In this document: positions 45,001 through 53,000 of the stretch, in pieces
Position numbering within the stretch: position 1 is the stretch's first letter
How the letters are laid out: each line of letters opens with the position of its first letter
Assembly: GCF_001645385.1 (NCBI RefSeq)
Contig: NZ_LVHI01000018.1
Coordinates: 17,647-78,254 of the forward strand
Reading direction: 5' to 3'
From: Rhodococcoides kyotonense
GTDB taxonomy: Bacteria > Actinomycetota > Actinomycetes > Mycobacteriales > Mycobacteriaceae
DNA: 60,608 bases
The notes under the pieces: model-generated
The model's input: only the letters and a program-made list of their open reading frames with translations
What the model was told of the DNA's origin: nothing
Database searches by the model: none
Position numbers and translations under genes: made by a program

Positions 45001-46915
45001 TGTCCTCGAAGACGGCGACCAGGGTGCGTTCGACTTCGGTTGCCGGAGCACGGTATTCGGCGGCCGCGAGGGTGACGTCGGGCTTCGGGAGGGCCTTGCG
45101 GTCGAGCTTTCCGCTGGCGTTCAGCGGGAACTCGTCGAGCACGACGAACACGGCCGGAACCATGTAGTCCGGCAGCGTGCCGCGGATACCGGCGGCCAAT
45201 GCAGCGGAGTCGGCTTCACCGGTCGACGTGACCAGATACGCCACCAACTGGTCGTCGACCCCGGAATCCGAGTCGTCGGAACGGACGACGACCACTGCCT
45301 GGCGGACCGTCTCCTGAGCGAGAAGCGCCGCTTCGATCTCACCGAGTTCGATGCGCAGACCACGAAGCTTCACCTGAAAGTCGGTGCGGCCCAAGTATTC
45401 CAAGACACCGGCAGTGTTCCAGCGCACGAGGTCGCCGGTGCGGTACATCCTCTCGCCGGAGTCGCTGTACGGGTCGGCGACGAACCGGTCGGCGGTCAGA
45501 TCGGGTCGGGCGATGTATCCGCGTGCCAGCTGCACACCCGACAGGTAGAGCTCGCCGGGCACGCCGGGCGGAGTGCGGTCGAGGCCCTCCCCCAGCACGT
45601 GCAGTCCGGTGCGGGGCACCGCGACGCCGATCGGTACCGACACGAGGTCGGAGCTGTCGGTGCGGTGGTACGTGACGTCGACGGCAGCCTCGGTCGGGCC
45701 GTAGAGATTGTGCAGTTCGGCGTCGAACACCTCGTGAAAACGAGCCGTCGTCGACGCAGGCAGTGCCTCGCCCGACGCGAACACCTGCCGCAGGCTCGGA
45801 ATCGTCGGCGCCTGGTCCGAGTCGAACTGGCCGAGGAACACCGACAGCATCGACGGCACGAAATGTGCGGTCGTCACGCCGTGCGTGCTCATCGTCTCGG
45901 CGATGTACGCCGGATCGCGGTGGCCGTCGGGCGCGGCGACGACGAGCCGTGCGCCTGCTTGCAGCGGCCAGAAGAATTCCCACACCGACACGTCGAACGT
46001 GAAGGGAGTCTTCTGCAGAACGACGTCGTCGGCGGTCAGCGGGTAGTCGGCCTGCCGCCAGTCGAGGTTCGCGACGATGGCCTCGTGCGAGACCGCGACA
46101 CCCTTCGGGCGTCCCGTCGAACCCGACGTGAAGATGACGTACGCGGTGTTCGCCGGATCGAGCGCACCGTTGCGTTCGTCGTCGACGAGCGGTTCCGACG
46201 CGTACTGCGCCAGATCTTCGGTGTCCACGTTCAGCGCACGAACGTCGTCCGGTAGCGCGACGTTCTCGGTCGACGTGGTGAGCACGAGAATCGGCTCGGC
46301 GATGTCGACGACGTAGCCGATGCGATCGGCGGGATGTCCGGGGTCGATGGGAACGTACGCGCCTCCCGCAGCACTGATCGCGTACATCGCGACGAGAAGG
46401 TCGAGCGACCGCGAGATCGACAGACCGACGCGAACGTCCGGGCCGACTCCGAGTTCGACGAGGCGACGGGCCAGACGATTGACCCGGCCGTCGAACTCGG
46501 CATACGTGAGTTCGGTCCCGTCGAAGGTCACCGCGACCGCGTCGGGGGTGCGCTCCACCTGGTCGCGAAAACGACTGACGAGCGTCTCGGCGACGGGGGC
46601 CGCAGCGACCTCGCCGAGCACCTCTCGGGCGTCGGCGACGACGGTCGCGACGATCCCCTCCAGCCCACCTTCGGCCGCTTCGACGGCACCCGGCGCGACC
46701 GTCGAGAGTGCGAGGGGTACCAGCGCGTCGGCGCCGAGCACTCCGCCCATGGCGGTGTCCAGGTTGCCGATCTCGCGGTGCAGGTCTCCGTACGTGACGG
46801 TCGAACTACCGACAGCGACGGCGACACGGTCGGCCTGACCTGCGGCGACCCGTCCGACCAACCCCGGTAGATCTTCGATCGCCGTCGACTGCGAACCGGA
46901 CCCACCAGACACCAT
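33053..46915 (-). CDS. NRPS-2, nonribosomal peptide synthetase with A-domain remnants at both ends
   Basis: 4,620 residues. ATG at 46915 has a strong GGAGG 9 bases upstream. Order: A-domain remnant (about 11-105), A1 ([11 protein letters not shown] near 262), T1 (Ser658), C1 (844), A2 (1325), T2 (Ser1710), C2 (1894), A3 (2371), T3 (Ser2760), C3 (YHIAADG, 2942), A4 (3430), T4 (Ser3815), C4 (HHISADG, 4000), then a decayed A domain (about 4342-4620). Pocket residues: A1 DVWHFSLVD, the established serine code; A2 DVWSQALVH; A3 DVWDFILVS; A4 DVWHFSLVD, again serine. A2 and A3 are not assigned. There is no E domain, so its residues are expected to stay L. The first A has no C on this protein and the last C has no working A, so the protein appears to complete one module with NRPS-1 and another with NRPS-3. 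Confidence 0.97.
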   Translation of the reverse strand: MVSGGSGSQSTAIEDLPGLVGRVAAGQADRVAVAVGSSTVTYGDLHREIGNLDTAMGGVLGADALVPLALSTVAPGAVEAAEGGLEGIVATVVADAREVLGEVAAAPVAETLVSRFRDQVERTPDAVAVTFDGTELTYAEFDGRVNRLARRLVELGVGPDVRVGLSISRSLDLLVAMYAISAAGGAYVPIDPGHPADRIGYVVDIAEPILVLTTSTENVALPDDVRALNVDTEDLAQYASEPLVDDERNGALDPANTAYVIFTSGSTGRPKGVAVSHEAIVANLDWRQADYPLTADDVVLQKTPFTFDVSVWEFFWPLQAGARLVVAAPDGHRDPAYIAETMSTHGVTTAHFVPSMLSVFLGQFDSDQAPTIPSLRQVFASGEALPASTTARFHEVFDAELHNLYGPTEAAVDVTYHRTDSSDLVSVPIGVAVPRTGLHVLGEGLDRTPPGVPGELYLSGVQLARGYIARPDLTADRFVADPYSDSGERMYRTGDLVRWNTAGVLEYLGRTDFQVKLRGLRIELGEIEAALLAQETVRQAVVVVRSDDSDSGVDDQLVAYLVTSTGEADSAALAAGIRGTLPDYMVPAVFVVLDEFPLNASGKLDRKALPKPDVTLAAAEYRAPATEVERTLVAVFEDILGAERVGVDDDFFALGGNSLSATRAIARVGAELSIKLDVRAFFDAPTVAGLAKSVDAAQADGSSAREPLAKRERPDVVPLSMAQQRMWFLNRLDPNSAVDNIPVAIRLSGLLDVDALQAAIYDVVDRHEALRTVYPEVDGVGRQVVRETDDAAPDLLPERVDETALYGRVVDVVSQGFDVTAEVPVRLRLLQVSPTEHVLILVAHHIAADGFSMLPLTRDVVTAYAARSDGNAPGWAPLAVQYADFALWQRAVLGSEDDPRSLISAQERFWRGALADLPEQLDLPSDRRRPAVASGRGATYATNVDASLRGSIEALATAQSATPFMVVHAALSVVLARLSGTEDIAVGTPVAGRGEEALDDLVGMFVNTLVLRAIVDPGSSFTDLLASVRRTDLDAFGNADVPFERLVEVLDPPRSQAHHPLFQVLLVFQNLGATSLELPGLTVSGVEFDTAVAKTDLQVTVSENDAQWKLEFTYATDLFDESTIATLASRLIGVLGAVTTDAATVVGDIELIDSAERTTVLETWNVTSHDVADEFVLDAFHRMASTTPDAVALSFDDETVTYGEFRSRVTTLARHLVTLGVGPDVLTAVAIRRSVDMVVALYAVIEAGGAYVPIDPDQPAERNDYILDVSEAPVVLTTTRDDFAAPRTSVVRIDTLDLSDYRAEPLVDADRRGSTHPNQLAYVIFTSGSTGRPKGVAVPHRAVVNQIAWIVDEYGLGGHDVVLQKTPLTFDVSVWELFGAPASGARMVIARPDGHRDATYLADVVEQKAVTATSFVPSMVPVFTAEMAARDASSLRLIQLAGEALPASVVTGLARATDAQVHNLYGPTEFTVHATSRPVAGVDGHALHDTTAPMGTPVWNTAAYVLDGRLNPTPVGVAGELYLAGVQTARGYHGRSTLTAERFVADPFGGGRMYRTGDLVRWNASGELEYIGRTDFQVKLRGLRIELGEIESVARTAPSVTDAVAVVKSDRLVLYVVAGTPVDLEELRRTLAAELPSYMVPAAFVVLDALPTNAAGKLDRAKLPEPELQVRAFRAPSTPVEEIIASVFGDVLGVERVGADDDFFALGGNSLIATQVVSRLGAALDTTVPVRLLFEVSTVASLAVRIESEVGRGARVPLTPQERPDHVPLSMAQQRMWFLNRLDPDSAVNNIPVAIRLSGLLDRHALHVAVADVLSRHESLRTVYPEIDGVGYQEVVSTRSVIPDLAPIPVDAQQLAASIEETVLAGFDVTTRAPFRASLFEVSSTEHVLVFVAHHIAADGYSLGPLTRDVVRAYTARAAGLDLDWEPLPVQYADYALWQREVLGSEDDPESIISAQKAFWQRTLAGAPEQLDLPFDRPRPAVASGRGTTHRFDIDASLRSAVENLASAERATPFMVVHAALSVLLARLSGTDDIAVGAPIAGRGDAALDDMIGMFVNTLVLRTRVDAPARFDEVLAQVRESDLAAFANADIPFERLVEILDPARSTARHPLFQVALFFQNLGRSELDLPNLSVSAVDFDAGTAKFDLQVAVSEPTEGDGWSVEFTYATDLFDPSGIELLQSRFLAVLEAVTTNPASVVGDIDVTTEPERDALLRAWNATDHELPAALLLDGFDAVAVERPDATALVYEGVSLTYGELSERVDSLATVLRASGAGPETRVALAVRRSVDLVVAMYAVLRSGAAYVPIDPDHPAERIGYILDAAAPVCVLTRSEDEFTPPVDVPVVDVHARPESGATFTPPILSPDSVAYVIFTSGSTGRPKGVAVSHRAIVNQMQWMQSEYRLGAADVYLQKTATTFDVSLWGFFLPLRVGATLVLATPDGHRDPAYLAGVIARHAVTVTDFVPTMLSVFAAAVTRASIASLRQIFVIGEALPGEAVRDFARVSSARVHNLYGPTEAAVSITYADVTDTAAGAAVTIGVPEWNSAVYVLDSRLRPVPVGVPGELYLAGVQLARGYHGRVDLTSDRFVANPFSEHGARMYRTGDLVEWRADGTIDYIGRTDFQVKFRGQRIELGEIEAALAAHPSVGLSAAAVVATDAGDQLVGYVVPAGTDTVDTDALRAALGQTLPTYMVPGAIVVLAEFPLNTSGKLDRKALPAPEFAARQFRAPSTPVEEIVAGIFAEVLGVERVGLDDDFFALGGNSLVATQVVSRLGAALDSSVPVRTLFEAPTVEALAAGVESHTGGRVALTAMPRPDRIPLSLAQQRMWFLNRLDPGSAVNNIPAAVRLTGTLDVDALTAAIDDVVARHEILRTVYPESDGTGIQVVMPVASGRTDFRVETVAEADLFDVVTTLVTEGFDVTRRVPLRIRLLEVGENEHVLVVVAYHIAADGFSMIPLMRDVITAYVSRARGEEPGWTPLPVQYADYTLWQREVLGSPDEKTSLISKQETYWTTALAGLDDEIELPTDRARPSASSGRGAAHSLTLDETTTAAIDRVAAERGVTPFMVVHAALAVLLSRVSGSEDVAVGTPVAGRGEAALDDVIGMFVNTLVLRTQIDGSQSFGDVLAQAREVDLSAFAHADLPFERVVEVLDPPRVQGRHPLVQVLLTFQNFSSSSFELPGLTAAAVDFDSAVAKMDLQVTVSEPHEQSDGTRGRSVEMVYATDLFDADTITELGRQFVAVLHAVTADVEIAVGDIELVDAGELHLLVRGVNATDHAVDPSATLVSMFDAQVARTPDAPALTFDGRTITYAQFDARANRLARYLIGRGVGPESTVAVAIGRSFELMVGIYAVLKAGAAYVPVDPSQPTERIAYILDTARVALTLTTTRDRGDVGSELPIVIDDLDVAEFSDAPVTDAERRRPVSASDAAYVLFTSGSTGKPKGVTIEHRAIVNRLVWMQAEYALTPADHVVQKTPTTFDVSVWELFWPLQIGARLVIARPDGHRDPVYMARLIEAEGVTVAHFVPSMLGVFASEPAASAAGSLRWVFASGEALPYSTAKALSDVLPSTTLVNLYGPTEAAVDVTYHEVTDTDTAGVPIGRPVFNTQVYVLDARLRPVAVGAVGELYLGGVQLARGYASRPDLTADRFVADPFGDAGERLYRTGDLVRWNRESELEYIGRSDFQVKLRGLRIELGEIEAAVLADESVAQAVVLVRGERLVGYVVPAAGASIDVGAVLTSAAEVLPEYMVPSVLLVLDALPLGPSGKLDRKALPEPVFEAAEFRAPTTDVERIVAEVFAEVLGVPQVGLDDDFFALGGNSLIATQVVSRVGAALDAEIPVRTMFDATTVAAFAATVSGLAGTGVRPALTAGPRPDRIPLSLAQQRMWVLNHLDPESGAYNIPLAVKLTGDLDTDALGHAVADVVARHESLRTIYPSDADGPQQRILAPADVAFDLTPRVVDSEADATRVVAELVLGGFDVAGAVPVRVGLVRLSPREHVLALVVHHISADGASIAPLARDVMVAYSARVAGQAPEWTELPIQYADFALWQRAVLGAVDDADSVAAEQLKYWTKTLAGIPDALDLPTDRPRPAMQSMQGRSVDFDLDAESHAQLAAFARDRGASLFMVVHAALAVLLGRLSGSSDVVVGTPVAGRGAAELDELVGMFVNTLPLRTEIDLGGTFSGLVDEARTADLGAFGNADVPFENVVDAVVPARSQARHPIFQVALSFQNLERVRLDLPGLTVEGLDAGELGAKFDLQFTVEPRTDADGNPAGLFGSLLYATDLFDFSTARTFGERFTRILRSVAADPFVIVGDIDIMSEQERTLTQAHAAPEADTAPASSVSLDRSLPQVIGSVVELDPDAPAIAVDGEELSYLTVEGRAARLARVLIGRGVGPGDKVVVTVPVSVDWAVAVLATTFTGAAVVVGESDCDAQTLVEAVGVRLVLGRDGSDVPEGPEVLEVDDASVVGAVADASPRPIAYSERTRLLDPSDPAVVVVTGDGTVDEIGQSTLVAALTEANGRYGVTFESRLLAASDAGDAWQLSTLLAAGVVGAAWVVPSGDGELADLVLDEWVTHAFVPAADTGELGGDDFEDLDAVVVTDGGSADEPDGVTLFVGEKPFGRMQ
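33056..33900 (-). pseudogene. Decayed, acidic A-domain remnant fused to the C-terminus of NRPS-2
   Basis: The last ~280 residues align along the NRPS-3 first A domain: SLPQVIGSVVELDPDAPAI with [36 protein letters not shown] with [18 protein letters not shown], and EWVTHAFVPAA with [12 protein letters not shown]. The ATP loop SGSTGTPKG has become GDGTVDEIGQ and the FDAAVLE helix has become GDAWQLS. The protein stops before the A5 motif (YGPTE). It cannot adenylate. By my count it has 49 Asp/Glu and 15 Lys/Arg. The reading frame is still open, so selection for a structural or docking role is possible. It is part of the NRPS-2 protein, not a separate gene. Confidence 0.8.
46601..46885 (-). other. 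A-domain remnant at the N-terminus of NRPS-2
   Basis: Residues ~11-105 (from IEDLPGLVGRVAAG) resemble only the first ~90 residues of an A domain, with VTYGDLHREI in place of the usual [11 protein letters not shown] complete A domain then starts at VSRFRDQVERTPDAVAVTF, so this is an extra copy. It matches the C-terminal end of NRPS-1. Confidence 0.75.
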
Positions 46916-47081
46916 CTACCTCGTCCTCCCAATCACCACTAGCGAAACCTCGATTATCGCAGCCGTACGAAGCCTACTGACGAACGGACCACCGCCCAGT
47001 TCGCCGACGGATTGTTCCGATATCCACCTGATCAGGTCGGCATCCGAATGATCAGTCGGCAAACTCCCCGTACCGGCCGCC
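46916..47081. promoter_or_regulatory. Intergenic regulatory region upstream of NRPS-2 (166 bases)
   Basis: On the minus strand, GATAAT (46958-46953) lies 37 bases before the ATG and matches TATAAT at five of six bases, with no clear -35. GGAGG (46929-46925) is the ribosome-binding site. A perfect 12-base palindrome and a related repeat lie farther upstream (47026-47061). No terminator-like hairpin with a T-run follows the NRPS-1 stop. Confidence 0.4.
47026..47061. promoter_or_regulatory. Perfect palindrome ACCTGATCAGGT plus partial repeat, candidate operator
   Basis: ACCTGATCAGGT (47026-47037) is perfectly symmetrical. The sequence TGATCAGGTCGGCA (47029-47042) recurs as TGATCAGTCGGCA (47049-47061), about two helical turns away. 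Both copies centre on TGATCA. This is the arrangement of paired regulator sites upstream of a promoter. Confidence 0.4.
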
Positions 47082-50000
47082 TCAGCTCTCGGCCACCGAC
47101 GACGCGGTCTCGATCATCGACGCGATCAGCGACGCATACCCTTCGGCACCGAGTGCGGGCAGGATTCCGGGAACCAACTGCGACAGTGCGACCGTGATCA
47201 GTGCCTCCGGCTTGAGCGTGGCGCCCATCGCCTTCGATACCGCACCGATCTTGGTGTTCAGTTCCTCGAACGTGACCTCGGTTCCGTCGTGGGTCAGTGC
47301 GACGGACGCCGGCGAGGCAGCGGCCGCCTCCGACACCAGCCCCGGCAGATCGTCGACCGTCTTGGCCGCCCGCTTCGGCGCGAACGCCGCACGCTCGGCT
47401 TCCGACAGGATGTCGATCGATCGCAGTGTCACCGACGGATCCTGCGTGACCGCGTCGAGAATCCGCAAGAACCTGTCCGCGAACTTCTCGACCGTCGAGC
47501 GCGTGAACAGCGCCGTGGCGTAGTTGAACAGCGCCTTCACATCCGTGAGGGCACCCGAGTCGTCGAACTGCTCGATCGCCGTGAGCTGCAGATCGAACTT
47601 CGCCTGATCCTCGTCCGCCGCGAGCGTCGACACCTCGAGTCCCGGCAGCGCGAACGTTCCGCTCACCGCGTTCTGGAACGTCAGCATCACCTGGAACAGT
47701 GGCGAGAACGCACTCGAGCCCGACCGGCCACCGGCCGTGCGTCCCATGGACTCCACGAGTCGCTCGAACGGTACGTCCGCGTGACCGAAGGCCGCGAGAT
47801 CGGTGTCCTTCGTCCGAAACAGCAAGTCCGCGAACGAAATTCCACCGTCGACGTGGGTGCGCAGCACCAACGTGTTGACGAACATGCCGACGAGGTCGTC
47901 GAGCGCCTCTTCACCACGACCCGCCGTCGGTGTACCGATGGCAATGTCGTCGGTGCCGCTGAGTCGAGCGAGCAGCACGGAGAGCGCACTGTGCACGACC
48001 ATGAAGACCGTCGCATTGTGCTCGCGCGCCGTCTTCTCGAGGCGGTGTGCGATTTCCGGACCGAACGAGAACTCGTACGCGGCACCGATCGTGGACTGAC
48101 GCGGCGGACGCGGATGATCGGTCGGCAGCGGCAGCAGTTCCGGTAGACCCGCGAGTTCGCGGTTCCAGTACGCCAACTGAGTGGAGATGGCGCTGTCCGG
48201 ATCGTCCTCGCTTCCGAGAACTTCGCGCTGCCACAACGTGAAGTCCGCGTACTGCACCGGCAACGGCGCCCACTGCGGAGCATCCCCTGCCGCTCGCGAG
48301 GTGTAGGCGAGCATGACGTCGCGGATCAACGGACGCATCGAGAATCCGTCGGCCGTGATGTGATGCGCGACGAGTGCGAACACGTACTCGCTCTCGCCGA
48401 GCGAGAACAGAGCCGCTCGCACCGGGACCTCGGTCGTCACGTCGAACCCGGCGCCCAGTACGGCACCGACCCGTTCGTAGACCTCCGACTCGGACACCGA
48501 AATCGGTGTCAGATCCGGGAGCGCGTCGGCAACGGGGCCGATGACCTGGATCGGGCCGGTCTCGCTGTCGGGGTACGTCGTGCGCAGTACCTCGTGACGC
48601 TCGACGACGTCGGCCATCGCAGCCGCGAACGCGTCGGTGTCGAGCGCGCCCGAGAATCGAACGGCCGCAGGGATGTTGTACGCCGCCGACTCGGGATCGA
48701 CCTGGTTCAGCGTCCACATGCGCTGCTGCGCGAGCGACAGAGGAATCGCCGCAGGCCGTTCCCGCGCGACGAGTGGCACACGAGCGCCACCGCCGACGAG
48801 GGGCTGGATCCGCGCGGCCAATGCCTCGACGGTCGACGCCTCGAACAGCGCCCGCACCGGGATCTGCGTGTCCAGTGCGGCACCGAGCCGGGACACGACC
48901 TGCGTCGCGATCAGCGAGTTGCCGCCGAGCTCGAAGAAGTCGTCGTCCAGTCCGATCCGATCCAGTCCGAGCACATCGGCCAGCGTCCGGACCACCACTT
49001 CCTCGACCGGGTTGGTCGGTGCTCGGAATTCTCGAGCGACGACCTCCGGCTTCGGCAGCGCCTTGCGATCGAGCTTTCCGTTCGTGTTCAGCGGCAACGC
49101 ATCCAGCACGACGTAGGCCGACGGCACCATGTACGACGGCAGGCTCGACGTCAGTGCCGCACGAGACGACGCGACATCGAACTCGCCGGCAGCAGGCACG
49201 ACGTACGCCACGAGCTGATCACCTGTACGGCCGTCGTTGTGCACGGTCACCGCCGCCTCGCGGACGGCGTCCTGATCGCGCAGCGCCGTCTCGATCTCAC
49301 CGAGCTCGATACGGTAACCGCGCACCTTGACCTGGAAGTCCACGCGCTCGACATAGTCGAGTTCGCCTGCGGCAGTCCACTTCACGACGTCACCCGTGCG
49401 GTACATACGCGTGCCGTCGGTCTGGTCACTCCGCAGGCTACGCTCCTGGCCACTCGAGAACGGGTTCGCGACGAACCGATCCGACGTCAGGTCTGCCCGG
49501 CCGTGGTATCCGCGCGCCAACTGCGCACCGGCCAGGTACAGCTCGCCGCTGACGCCGACCGGAACCGGCTGCAGGCGACTGTCGAGGACCAGCACCTCGC
49601 TGTTCCATTCGGGCCGGCCGATCGGAACGGACGTCACGTCCGCATCGGTGACGAGGTGCGACGTGATCGACACCGCCGCCTCGGTCGGTCCGTACAGGTT
49701 GAACAGTTCTGCCGAGTTGTGCCGGCGGAATGCACGAGCGGTTGCGGGCGGGAGCGCCTCACCGATCGCGAGGACGCGTCGCAACGTAGTCGGCAACGTG
49801 CCACCGGCGACGGTCGTCAACATCGACAACATCGACGGCACGGCATGCAGGGTCGTGACTGCGTGATCGCGCATCAACGCGAGCAGGTAGTCCGGATCGC
49901 GGTGTCCGTCTGCCGTGGCGACGACGATGCTTCCGCCCGACGTCAGCGCGGACCAGAACTCCCACACCGACAGGTCGAAGGTCGCAACCGTCTTCAGCAG

Positions 50001-53000
50001 CACCGAATCCGTTGCATCCATACCGAACTCGGCGTGCTTCCACAGCAGCTGGTTGACGATGGCGCCGTGCGTCACAGCAACACCCTTGGGCTTGCCCGTC
50101 GAACCGGACGTGAAGATCACGTATGCGGTGTTATCCGGACGCAGCGGCAGAAGCCGTTCCTCCGGTGCGATCGGCGACGCGTCGGAGCAGGCGTTCTCGA
50201 GCTCCGAGAGCGCGACCGAACCCGAGCCGATGTCCTCGCCTGCGGTGATCACGCAGACCGGATCGGCGACGTCGAGGATGTACTTGACCCGCTCGGCGGG
50301 CTGATCCGGATCGATCGGCACATACGCGCCACCTGCCTTCACGATGGCGTACATGCCGACGAGCAGGTCCACCGACCGTCGAATGGCCAAGCCGACCAAC
50401 GACTCCGGTCCGACGCCACGTTCGACGAGTGCGCGTGCGACACGGTTGACACGGGCATCGAAATCTCCGTACGACAGCGACTCGCCCTCGTACACCAACG
50501 CCGTTGCCGCCGGATCGCGACGCACCTGCGCGTCGAACAGGTCGACGAGTGTTGCGCTCGAATCCGTGTCGTGACCGGTGTCGTTCCAGCCGGACACCAA
50601 CGCGTCACGTTCGTCGTCGTCGAGGATCGTGATGTCGCCGACGGCCGTCGACGGCGCCTGCGTCACGGACTCCAACACGCGCACGAAACGCTCGACGATC
50701 GTTTCGACCGTTCCGCGTTCGAACAGATCCGTCGCGTACGTCATGATCGCCTCGAAACCTGCGGGCGCACCGTCGTCGTCGTAATGATCGGCGAGGATGA
50801 GATGCAGATCGAACTGCGAGTTGCCGGAATCCGCGTCGACTGCCGAGACCGTCAGGTCGCCGAGCTCCAGGCTGCTTCGTGCCACGTTCTGGAACGAGAA
50901 GCCCACCTGGAACAGCGGATGACGCGCCGTCGACCGTGCCGGGTTGAGCACCTCGACGAGACGCTCGAACGGCACGTCCGCGTTGGCGAACGCCTGCAGA
51001 TCCGTCTCGCGAGCCGTCGCGAGCAGGTCCACGAAGCTGCGCTCGCCTGTCACGTCGAGTCGGAAGACCAACGTGTTGACGAACATGCCGACGAGGTTGT
51101 CGAGCACGGCCTCACCGCGGCCTGCGATCGGCGTTCCGACAGCGATGTCCGTCATGCCGGACAGGCGCGACAGCAGCACCGAGAACGCCGCGTGGACGGC
51201 CATGAACACCGTCGCGTTGTTCTCGCGTGCCAGATCCTGCAGTGCCGCATGGGTTGTCGCCGGCACCGCGAATTCGACGCGATCGCCCCGGAAGCTCTGA
51301 TCTGCAGGCCGCGGCTTGTCGATCGGAAGCGTCAGCTGGTCGGGCAGATCGGCGAGTTCGCTCTTCCAGTACTCGAGCTGGCGTGCACCGACCGATGTCG
51401 GATCGTCCTCGTCACCGAGCACGTCCCGTTGCCACAGCGCGTAGTCCGCGTACTGCACCGGCAGGGGTGCCCAATCCGGGGACTGCCCGTGAGTGCGGGC
51501 GCCGTACGCCGTCATCAGATCGGACATGACCGGCACTGCCGACGAGCCGTCGGCCGAGATGTGGTGCACGACCATCGCGAGGACGTACTCCGGTACGTCG
51601 CCGTCGATGCGGAACAGCGTGATGCGCACCGGCACTTCGCTGGTCACGTCGAACTGCGTCGCCGCGAGCGCGAGCACCTTCTCGGTGACCGCTGCCGCGT
51701 CGACCGACTCGACGGTCAGCGCGATGCCTGCCTGCTCCGGCGTCAGAACCTTCTGTGCCGGACCGGAATCGGTGTTCGGGTAGACCGTGCGCAGCGTTTC
51801 GTGGCGTGCGACGAGGTCGCCGATCGCCTCGGCGAACGCATCCTCGTCGAGCTCGCCCGACAGACGCAGAGCCATCGGAATGTTGTACGCGGTCGACGCA
51901 CTGTCGAATCGGTTGAGGAACCACATGCGGCGCTGCGCGAGGGACAGAGGCACATGCTGCGGACGCTCGCGCGCCACCAGTTCCTGACGACCGCCGGCAC
52001 CGACCGACGACTCGACCCGTCCGGCCAGGTCACCGACCGAAGATGCCTCGAACAGAAGCCGAACCGGAACCTGCGTGTCGAGCGCTGCCCCGAGCCGCGA
52101 CACGACCTGCGTCGCGATCAACGAGTTACCGCCGAGCGCGAAGAAATCGTCGTCGACACCGACCCGGCCCACACCGAGCACGTCCGCGAACACACCCGCA
52201 ACGATCTCTTCCAACGGCGTCGACGGTGCACGGAACTCCACCGCCGCGGTCGTCGGCACCGGAAGCGCACGACGATCGAGCTTGCCGTTGACCGTCAACG
52301 GAATCTCCCCGAGCACCACGAACGCCGACGGCACCATGTACTCCGGCACCAACGTCGCCACACCCGACCGCACTGCCTCGACGTCGGCCGTGCCGACGAG
52401 GTAGGCGACCAGACGCGTCGCACCCGGGGTGTCCTCGCGCACGATCACCGCAGCCGCGGTCACACCCGGCTGCGCCGACACCGCCGCCTCGACCTCACCG
52501 AGCTCGATCCGGAAACCACGCACCTTCACCTGATCATCAGCACGACCGAGGTAGACCAGTTCTGCAGACGAGTCAGCCTTCTCGACCCAACGCGCGACGT
52601 CACCGGTCCGATACAGCCGGCCCTCACCGAACGGGTTCGCCACGAAACGAACCGACGACAGATCCGCACGCCCGAGATACCCACGCGCCAACTGCCCACC
52701 CGACACGTACAGCTCACCCGCAACACCGACCGGAACCGGCTGCAGACGGGTGTCGAGGACGTAGACACCCAGACCCGAGATCGGCGCACCGATCACCGAC
52801 GCCGAACCCGCCGACGCAGCCGAGAGCGCACGGAACGACACGTGCACCGTCGTCTCCGTGATGCCGTACATGTTGACGAGAAGGGGCCCGGACTCGCTGC
52901 CGTCACCGTGACGCGCGAACCAGCCCTCGAGACGACGAGGCTCGAGCGCCTCACCACCGAACACCACGTACCGCAGCGACAACTCGCCCGCGTTCGCCGC

